Assembly (NCBI GenBank): GCA_013368375.1
Contig: JAACJP010000005.1
Span: forward strand, 248,001 to 312,000
DNA length: 64,000 nt
Origin: Tricholomella constricta
Lineage: Eukaryota > Basidiomycota > Agaricomycetes > Agaricales > Lyophyllaceae
Direction of reading: 5' to 3'
The notes below the pieces were generated by a model. The model ran no database searches. It was not told where the DNA came from and saw only the letters and a list, made by a program, of their open reading frames with translations. Positions 58,001 to 64,000 of the stretch are shown here, in pieces. The position numbers were made by a program, and so were the translations under genes. Every line of letters starts with the position of its first letter. Position 1 is the first letter of the stretch.

Positions 58001-58790
58001 AGGCATGGTCCGCGAATACTGAGGCAAGTTTGAGAGCGTAAAGGCGCTGGTTCGGGATAAGGGGACCGCCGGCGATGAAGGCGCCGGTTGACTTGTTGTA
58101 TATTTTGACGCCCTCGTCGTCGAAGTGTGTAGTGGTCCCAGCACGCGTGGACATTGCGCTAACTGAGATTAAGCGGACCGTGGAGTTGGGAACATAGAGT
58201 GCGTCCTCGAGGATGATGGACGCCCCTTTTGCGATGTGAAGCCTTATTTTTCCAATGCCCAGGGCTGCGATCGACGATCCGCCGACGCCGGTGATAGATC
58301 TAGAGGGGGTCGGCTGGAGTGTCATGAAGTCGTTCATGTCTGGGGAGATGTGGACAGTGGCACCCGAATCGATATAGAACGGGTATTCTTCGATAGAGAT
58401 GGGTGTTCTCTTTGTCTGCTGGAGTGGCGTGATGCTGGCGTAGGCTGATTCGTCGACTGACTTCGAGTGTTTGCTCCAATCGACAGAGGCCTTTAGGTCT
58501 CCTCCTAACGCGATCCACGCTGTTTCGTTAATGGAAGCTGTGCCGCCTGTGGGCGGGGGAGATGATGCCAGCCCAGCGAATTCTGGTTTGGGCGCGTCAG
58601 CTTCGGTAATGTCGGAACTGTCGACATAGGCGATGTACGCCTTTCCGTCCTTGATGTAAGGGACGGGCGTCTTGTTCTTGTTGGTGCTTGGGTTCCCCCC
58701 CGGTTTACTTCCAGCCTCTTTCCCCTCCTTGCGGCGACGGATTCTGCGATGGTCTTTCCTGCCATTCCTCCTCCTGGGCGAACGCACCAT
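55053..58790 (-). CDS. Pol of the copia-type element (protease, integrase, reverse transcriptase, RNase H)
   Basis: Uninterrupted frame of 1245 codons; the true start is by frameshift from gag near 58695, so the first 30 or so codons are probably not translated in this frame. Domains by residue of the open frame: aspartic protease DSGATV (141-146); integrase zinc finger HRRLGH to CDSC (276-313); integrase catalytic Asp345 (WIDLTG), Asp410 (TGHDGEL) and Glu444 (GRVERMHRTL); a Pro/Asp-rich linker; reverse transcriptase from about 755, with Asp837 (QIDVKTAFL) and the HVDD box (924-927); RNase H with TDSDWANC and SSCEAEYMA, ending HVDIKYHFLREC and a short tail. All catalytic residues are present, so the element could be active. 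Confidence 0.96.
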   Translation of the reverse strand: MVRSPRRRNGRKDHRRIRRRKEGKEAGSKPGGNPSTNKNKTPVPYIKDGKAYIAYVDSSDITEADAPKPEFAGLASSPPPTGGTASINETAWIALGGDLKASVDWSKHSKSVDESAYASITPLQQTKRTPISIEEYPFYIDSGATVHISPDMNDFMTLQPTPSRSITGVGGSSIAALGIGKIRLHIAKGASIILEDALYVPNSTVRLISVSAMSTRAGTTTHFDDEGVKIYNKSTGAFIAGGPLIPNQRLYALKLASVFADHAYSTQHAPNLETWHRRLGHANYQTVNKMVKAGMIAGMPSTSLPLPQKCDSCILGKQTRTPVPKIREEGEGHRATRKLGIVWIDLTGKADVQSRNGYNYMMNLVDDYSNKPWSIPLKLKSDALEELKAWERARERETGLKVGMYCTGHDGELSGHKMEAWLKAQGGAQQFGAPYTSAHMGRVERMHRTLNNKVRTMRIAAGCPPNMWDEFYLTACYLHERTATKSLKGKSAYEAWHDRPPNYSYMREIGCRAFVLIQNRNNPKIYERSIECILIGYNPNAKEYRCYHKPSGKVYSSYHVRFLDSHDGHLPNIPPSTERKPTTIQEISDGATEQPLTMDNDDEHDFYPTTAEAEPPQPTLPTPPVEPRRSGRTTQPSQKADPTSTTRLERAIAESKASAERIKAARAERREAPADDAIADPEPDPVDRGPEPHHSETDHDRALAAIIDQGGIDPRDLEFEDEPKTWEEAQKSADAAKWEEGYREELKSLKDMGVYKLIPRSEVPQGHKIRKGRPVFKIKRDENGKPVRFKVRLVFKGYEQIYGKDYTKTTSPTARMESWRVLLHLAATKGWHAMQIDVKTAFLYGLLPTDEIQYMEQPLGFEEEGKEGWVWCLVRGLYGMKQSGRIWNQTLNDNMISWGFTRLACESCIYYRKTDTGTIIAAVHVDDFLAIASNEAENNCFKEQMRSVWTISDLGTPRFVVGIAVEWDRPNNTVKLSQTALIDKTIHLFRQQDATPLSLPMEHGLKLRRVDRASLSPDEQIAVAKLPYRSLVGCLLYLAISTRPDIAYAVQQLTQFVDSYSTVHWNAAIRLVRYLKGTRDLKLHLGGTLPISLVGFTDSDWANCLNTRRSIGGYTWSLGSGAISWAARKQKTVAASSCEAEYMAAFEAAQECIWLRALLNAIGYETPTPTTILCDNNTAINLSEDSLFHARVKHVDIKYHFLRECVQSQEINVRYVNTKHNVADLFTKPLERPLFVRLRALLGLF

Positions 58791-59632
58791 TCGGTCGTGT
58801 GCCCTTTGCAGGGTTTCTTGGCGGCGAAGCAGGTGGAGCAGCAGATGGCTCCGGGTTCATGGTTGTGTGAGTGACCGCCCGAATCCTTCGCTGCAAGAGC
58901 GGTGTCGTGAGGACGCATCTGTTCCTTTGCGGTCAGGAGCGTCTGCTCGTTCTGGAGGACCCGAATAATTTGGGCCGCGGTATACGGGGATTCGGAGGTA
59001 GAGTCGGATAGGGCGCGGGAGATGGTAGATTGGATGGTTTCATACGATTTGTCGCTCAAGCTGTTGAGGAGTGCGATGCATTTGAAGAGATCGCGCGTGA
59101 TGGCTCCCATATCGAAGGCTGTATCGATCAGCATGCATATGTTATTAGCTGTGGTGACGAGGGGCTCGCAGGGGGAGCAGTAAGTTGACAGGGCTTGCCG
59201 GATAATGGCAACTTGACGGATCGGCCCTGCGCTCTGGCAGTGTTCCCTTAAGGCATCGTAGCTCCTCCTGACCCCCTTCTCGTAGTCGATAAGATCGTGA
59301 AGGGAATCGTCGACGGCACTTTGCAGCGCGGCGACAGCCATCGTAAGGTTCTCCGTATAATTCGAGAACGCGCGGGGTTCGACATGTGGGAGGGGGAGGT
59401 AAGTGTAGGGGGGGAAAACATAGTGGGTGAGATGGTTTAACGTGGTGAACGTCCTGAAGTTGCGCTCCCATTTCTTCCAGTCATGATTGTCGCGGTGCAG
59501 CTTTGCGCCACTGAAAGGGATGCTTGCGCGGAGCAGAGTGACGGAGGGGTGGGTAGCGTCAGTGGATAGGACTTTGGTAGTCTTGCCCTCCGGGTCGGGG
59601 GCGTCTTTGGGATCGGTTGCTTTGGGGGGCAT
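58505..59632 (-). CDS. Gag of the copia-type element
   Basis: Frame of 375 codons starting MPPKATDPKDAPDPEG, followed by a UBN2-like Gag region (HDWKKWERNFRTFTTLNHL, NICMLIDTAFDMG, LLNSLSDKSYETIQS). A Cys/His cluster near residues 266-290 (CCSTCFAAKKPCKGHTTEWC) replaces the usual CCHC knuckle. Beyond the G7 run at 58695..58701 the frame continues but reads as low-quality Arg/Pro/Ser text, while the pol frame resumes meaningful sequence. The functional Gag portion therefore probably ends near 58700. Confidence 0.9.
   Translation of the reverse strand: MPPKATDPKDAPDPEGKTTKVLSTDATHPSVTLLRASIPFSGAKLHRDNHDWKKWERNFRTFTTLNHLTHYVFPPYTYLPLPHVEPRAFSNYTENLTMAVAALQSAVDDSLHDLIDYEKGVRRSYDALREHCQSAGPIRQVAIIRQALSTYCSPCEPLVTTANNICMLIDTAFDMGAITRDLFKCIALLNSLSDKSYETIQSTISRALSDSTSESPYTAAQIIRVLQNEQTLLTAKEQMRPHDTALAAKDSGGHSHNHEPGAICCSTCFAAKKPCKGHTTEWCVRPGGGMAGKTIAESVAARRGKRLEVNRGGTQAPTRTRRPSLTSRTERRTSPMSTVPTLPKLTRPNQNSLGWHHLPRPQAAQLPLTKQRGSR
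58694..58700 (-). other. candidate -1 ribosomal frameshift site between gag and pol
   Basis: The minus strand reads G GGG GGA in the gag frame, a canonical X XXY YYZ slippery heptamer. Slipping back one base places the ribosome in the pol frame, which is open to the end of pol. No downstream pseudoknot was folded. Confidence 0.7.
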
Positions 59633-59806
59633 GTCTGTAGCGATAGGCGTATGTAGACAAAGAGAATTGTGCGCGTTGCGCGTGTCCTGATGCGGTAGCG
59701 CGTCAGATAAGATCTACCGATAAGATCGGTTTTTTCGGTCCGAGATTTTGGTTGGTGGAGATTCTAACGCCGTCTCTAGTAAGAGTTCGGCGATTGGCCC
59801 ATAACC

Positions 59807-60135
59807 TGTTAGAATCTATACCGTTGGATCACTATAAGTGAACGATAAGTATCCTTAGTCTCGTATAAGCGACTAATATTATTTGTGGACCGTACCTATA
59901 AGTGAACGATAAGTATCTACACTATAGTTAGTTACGTGTCCGTGAGTGGGATAAATGTAGACTACTCACCCTTAGTCTCGTATAAGCGACTAAGGGTATC
60001 TAAAGGTATGGTAGGGTATATATATATGTGTACTGTAAATAAAGAGTCCTTTGTTATAAGTAAGATGAAAGGAAATAGACCGTGAATGGTCGAGCCGACA
60101 CAAAGGGTGTGTTCGGTGCTCTCCGCATTCCAACA
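59807..60135 (-). repeat. 5' LTR
   Basis: 329 bp, same sequence as the 3' LTR. It precedes gag on the minus strand and supplies the promoter. Confidence 0.95.
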
Positions 60136-60564
60136 CGGCTTATGTTTGCAAGTTGCGAGTTTACTATTCCGGTCCCTGTGAGGTTTCTTCAGAGTTTTGA
60201 ACGACTGCTTACCGCAACTCACGGAAAAAAAGCGGGATCAATATCATCCAGTTCGAAAGGTAGAGATCCTTTAGTACCTTCGAGCTGTTCAACATTTTGC
60301 ACCGAACATTGAAACCATCCATTTCTATTCAAGGTCGCAGCCTCTTCGTCGACAGCGTCCGCTATATATGAAACGACCTTCAGGCCTCGGCTCAACGAGC
60401 GTATATGGATGTGAGGGAAAGACCTGGCATCGGGCCGGAGACCCCCGGCCTCCAGTCTGATCTGTTCGCAATCGAAAAAACTCGCCCATCACCATCCTGG
60501 TCCATCACTTCCTCATATACCCATTATCGCGCCTGCATCCAGTAGCACCCCGGGGCCCCAGCCC
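60136..60564. other. flank of the retrotransposon insertion, no gene recognised
   Basis: Begins with the second copy of the CGGCT target duplication. No supported coding sequence. Confidence 0.45.
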
Positions 60565-60899
60565 CTAACAAAGGATGCCCTTGATGCAGATCTCGCAGAA
60601 TTCGAATCTGTTTCCCTGTTCATGAAGTCCCTGCTTGTAGGCGCCGCGGGTTCCGGTCAGGTTCTCGACCTAAGAACACACGTTGTGTGGATTCATGGCA
60701 GAGATCGACAGACTGTTGAGGGTGTTGGCGGTGGAGTGCGAGCGGGAGCACTAGTGGGTCGCAGAGGAGCGCAGGAAGGCCGTAGAGATTGCTGGTAGGT
60801 TGTGGTAGGTATTGTAGTCGTCGTTGTCGATGCGCTGCTGCGTGAGTCGTCATAGCCGTAAGAGTTCGCTTGGGACCAGACTTGTTGCGCAAGAAACAA
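60565..60899 (-). pseudogene. fragment of a possibly coding sequence
   Basis: The 3' end reads VENLTGTRGAYKQGLHEQG then RFEFCEICIKGILC and stop, which looks like real protein. The same frame upstream (STANTLNSLSISAMNPHN) is separated by two stop codons. The Ser/Thr-rich frame from the ATG at 60899 is different. Family not recognised. Either a decayed gene or an unrecognised splice pattern. Confidence 0.3.
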
Positions 60900-61208
60900 T
60901 GGCAGCAGTTGAAACGATGAATTATTTATTCGCGCCCTGTCAAGAAATTTTTCACACGAAGATGACTACTCAACAAGGTGGTATCTCCTCAACGTCGATC
61001 AAGACCAGGAGAGACAGTCGCGAGCAGCTAGGAGCTCTGGGCACACATCCGGAGTCAGCAATGTTTATTCAAGTTCGGATGTAGGGACCGGCAATCTGCA
61101 ATACCGGTACCTTGCTTACAGCCTACCCCGCGGCATTATATTCTGTGATATAATGGCTCAAATGTTCCCTATCTTCACGCTGGTCTTTTCCAGTGATTTC
61201 TCACCATT

Positions 61209-62599
61209 ATGGCTGCAACTTTCCAGTCCTATACCTTCGACCCTCGTCCTAATTATCCTCTGGTAATTACCGCAAAACGCTACTGGAAGCCCGATTCACC
61301 CTATCTGAACGACCCTTCCGCACATACTCTTGTGTTCGCTCATGGAACTGGCTTCCATAAGGAACAATGGGAGCCCACAATGGATGACCTGTACGCTTTA
61401 ATGGACGGGAATGACGGATCGGTCAAAGTCCGGGAAATGTGGTCGATCGACGCGCCGAACCACGGGGATGCAGCCATCCTGAACGAGCATGTATTGCAAT
61501 GGGGTTATGAACCAGTCTGTACGTGTTTTGACTGAGAGTTATAAAGATACTCTCTGATTCGACCATAGTCGGATGGGAAGAATACGCTCGGTCTATCCAC
61601 GCGTTCCTTACAGGATTCGGGACTGGTGTAGACGTGGACTTCAGCACGCATCGGCTGGTCGGACTTGGCCATTCTATGGGTGCCGCATCTTTGTGCGATT
61701 CGATCTCTCTTTCTATCTGAAGTTTGCTAACCAATTGCATGCTGACATACGTAAGGCTGCTTTCACTCGGCTACTCGCCAGTCCTCAAGTTCGATTCTCT
61801 AATTTTGTGCGAACTCATGGCAATGGCCTCCAAATACACGGGAAAACCGTCTGAAATGCTTGTCAACGGGGCAGCCAACCGGCGCGATATCTGGTCGTCC
61901 CTTGACGAGGCGTACAGATTGCTTAAAGGCAGGCCGGCCTGGAAAGTCTGGGACGATCGCGTGTTGAGAATCTTCGTGGTGCGTCCTCAGTGGTTGTAGG
62001 CTTGTAGCCTCTATGCGAATCCCTATTACTTGATTGACCCTTGTCTTTTTTTATCACTCCCAGAAAGATGGAATGCGAAAGCTACCTACCGCAGACTACC
62101 CGGATAAAACGGAAGGAGTGACATTGAAATGCAGTCGCATCCAGGAAACGGTGCGTCTCGTCCTCATTCAAACGGAACCGCCTTCGACGTCCGCCCTTAG
62201 GCATGCTACCGTGACCCCGTTGGTGCCACTCGTGCCTATCGCCTGTTGGGACCTATGGCAAGGCGGCTTCCCCTTCACTTGATCTACGGTGCCATAAATG
62301 ACTATCTGTAAGTGATGAATCAACCCTCATACAACTCGATCGCTAAGTACGCTTTGTAGCCCCCAAGCTGTCAAAGACGATGTTGTGGAGAACGCCGTTG
62401 GCGGGCCGGAGAACCTGGCATCATTGTCGCGCGTCGAGGGCGCTGGTCATCTCGTGCGTCTTCCTTGCATAGCCTTACACCACTCACTCACTTCTGAACT
62501 TTCTTTTGCTCGTAGATCATGCAAATGAACCCCAAAGGGCTAGCCCAGAAGATTCATGATGCGTTATCAAAGCCAGCGCGTCCTGCGGCGAAGCTCTGA
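61209..62599 (+). CDS. alpha/beta hydrolase with a C-terminal AKL (peroxisomal-type) signal
   Basis: Seven exons: 61209..61518, 61569..61692, 61756..61978, 62064..62150, 62201..62307, 62360..62453 and 62516..62599; 342 aa, phases consistent. Alpha/beta-hydrolase features: an HTLVFAHGTGFHKEQW oxyanion-loop region, DAPNHGD, the nucleophile elbow GLGHSMGAAS (Ser139), and a late GAGHL histidine. The C-terminal tripeptide AKL fits the PTS1 rule. Fungal relatives with this N terminus and a PTS1 include the Lpx1/MpaH-type peroxisomal hydrolases, so a lipase or acyl-CoA/ester hydrolase in peroxisomes is a reasonable guess. Substrate unknown. Start chosen at the first ATG, MAATFQSYTFDPRPNYP. Confidence 0.85.
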
Positions 62600-64000
62600 G
62601 ATTGATATGTTCCCGGGCTTACTTACGAATTCATAAACTTATTTTTAGCCTCTGTAACTCTCTAGCGGATGCCACAGCAATCTATGGCAGTGTATGACCA
62701 CGTAAAGGCAATTACCTGGTGATAAATGTGGCGTTGACTCTATCTAGGCTCTACACAGCCATTATGATTACAGCATCAATTGTTGACTACCGCAACCCCT
62801 CACCCGATCCAGAAATGGAACTTCTAGAATTCTGATCTAACATCGAGTCCCGCTCCGCTGATACAACACTGTGAATTGCCACCCAGGTCCCAGACGGCTG
62901 GGTTCGAGTCTATGGGATATCAAGCACACGATTCATATTATCCACAGTAAATATGTACAGATACAACGATGAGGCACCCTCTTAAATACCACGATGGGAT
63001 TTACCTATGAGGCGGTGCGCCACTTTCACGGAGATTCTTGATTGCGAGGTATAAGCCTTCCGTAGGCGTGAATGCGCCTGCTGAATATTGAATCCTCGTT
63101 CGCTGAAATCTTCTCATTTACAGAAACCCGTAGGTGCCTCCGCAACATCCCGATAGCCCCCCTGTATTCCAGCAATAAATTCGCCAGTCAAATGCATCGC
63201 CTCCTTGACACACTGAGCGTCTCTCATGGTCATCTCAAAGGCTTATCGGAACAGGATCTTTGCAAGTTGCAACCATCAAGTCACAACGTATCATCACCAG
63301 TTGTTTCAGAGTAACATACTCCTGTTGCCTCGAGATGGCCTACTTCACTAAGTCGTCAATGGTATCAACAGCTTGTGTGGGTGTCTGTCAACTCTTCGAT
63401 GGCTGATCACCAAGGTCATCGCCAGGAGTAGAGGCCGTGGCGGCTTACAAGCCAGAAAAGCCAGAACTTCATCCATATCGTCCTGCAGCCTGCAGATGTA
63501 CAAGATTCCTTGTGCGGATAGAAAGCTCGAAGCGCCGTAAGGGTATTCCAGCAACATAGGCCTTTAGCCATCATAAGTCGGTGTCAAGATCTAAAACCTC
63601 ATCCAGAGCTTGATAGAGCTACTAAGCTCACGGCGCTCAGAAAATACAGACGACCAAGGCCTCGAGGATGACAATCCAAATCTGATGTAGTCCGAGATCT
63701 TCAGGACTGCCAAGCATACAGAGCGTCGTGTGTGGCCTCAAGATTGGGAGAGGCTACACCAGGGTGCCTCAAGGGCATTGCGATCAGCGCAGCTTTCTGT
63801 ATTGATGCCCATGATTTTCGAGTCGCCGACAACCGATAATTCACCTCGATCCAAGTCGTAAACGTCCACAGCCCGAGCCCGATCCTTCACAGATTGTTTC
63901 AATGTTGGTTATTCGAGTAAGTCACCTGGTCGGATCTGATCAAGATACATGAGATGATTGAATATTCTTTCCTGAGAGCTTTGCATTTTCCAATTCAGGT
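62600..64000. other. right end, no gene recognised
   Basis: An 80-codon open frame at 63072..63314 (+) and a 69-codon one on - lack recognised motifs. Nothing else supported. Confidence 0.45.

Larger units (their letters stand above)
54677..60135 (-). mobile_element. Ty1/copia-type LTR retrotransposon, young insertion
   Basis: 5459 bp. Two 329-bp LTRs (54677..55005 and 59807..60135) begin TGTTAGAATC and end CCAACA, and look identical. Direct 5-bp target duplication CGGCT at 54672..54676 and 60136..60140. gag and pol run on the minus strand. The pol order protease-integrase-RT-RNase H defines Ty1/copia. The frames are open except for the expected gag-pol frame change. Recent insertion. Confidence 0.97.

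Noticed and set aside
62870..62930. GGTTCGAGTC, a tRNA B-box-like sequence
   Set aside because: No A box, acceptor stem or anticodon arm around it.
1..64000. CRISPR arrays, operons or other prokaryotic features
   Set aside because: Spliced eukaryotic genes throughout; tandem repeats found have no spacer structure.

Overview
The window is nuclear DNA of a filamentous basidiomycete, most likely a plant-matter-decaying agaricomycete. The evidence is genes packed with 45-60 nt GT-AG introns, three AA9 (LPMO) copies with the same 11-exon structure, DUF6533-type membrane proteins, a KDZ transposase with a CxC2 cysteine cluster, and a Ty1/copia element. All gene models were built by hand from conserved protein motifs, splice sites and codon phase; no search was run.

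Left part (1-17 kb), mostly housekeeping: a divergent ribosomal protein pair (uS8 on -, eS17 on +), a BuGZ-like zinc-finger gene (+), a 177-aa protein of unknown function (-), two decayed DUF6533-type genes (-), the ribosome-associated J-protein zuotin (-), an intron-containing tRNA-Asn (-), a Ca2+/calmodulin-dependent protein kinase (-) and a DEDD 3'-5' exonuclease (-).

Middle part (19-50 kb), accessory: an intact DUF6533-type gene (+), AA9 copies A and B plus a relic between them (all -), then a block of about 21 kb (about 26.0-47.2 kb), then AA9 copy C (-), which carries a 4-nt deletion. The block looks like one large KDZ-type transposon: two genes of unknown function on - (X1, X2), one gene of unknown function (X3) and an open 11-exon KDZ transposase on +, with AGCCTA-type motifs at its two ends in opposite orientation. 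Two further elements sit inside it. One is a 4179-bp element with perfect 25-bp terminal inverted repeats and a TA target duplication, inserted in an exon of X1; its only gene reads as a single 1193-aa protein joining a Ulp1-type (C48) protease to a pogo/CENP-B-type DDE transposase. The other is a 4.5-kb non-coding foldback element with arms over 1.5 kb.

Right part (51-64 kb): a small Stm1/HABP4-like gene (-), HMG-CoA lyase with a 6-nt exon carrying a metal-binding histidine (-), a young Ty1/copia retrotransposon with apparently identical LTRs and a -1 slippery heptamer between gag and pol, and an alpha/beta hydrolase ending in a peroxisomal-type AKL (+). The strongest candidate for something undescribed is the Ulp1-DDE element nested in the KDZ block.
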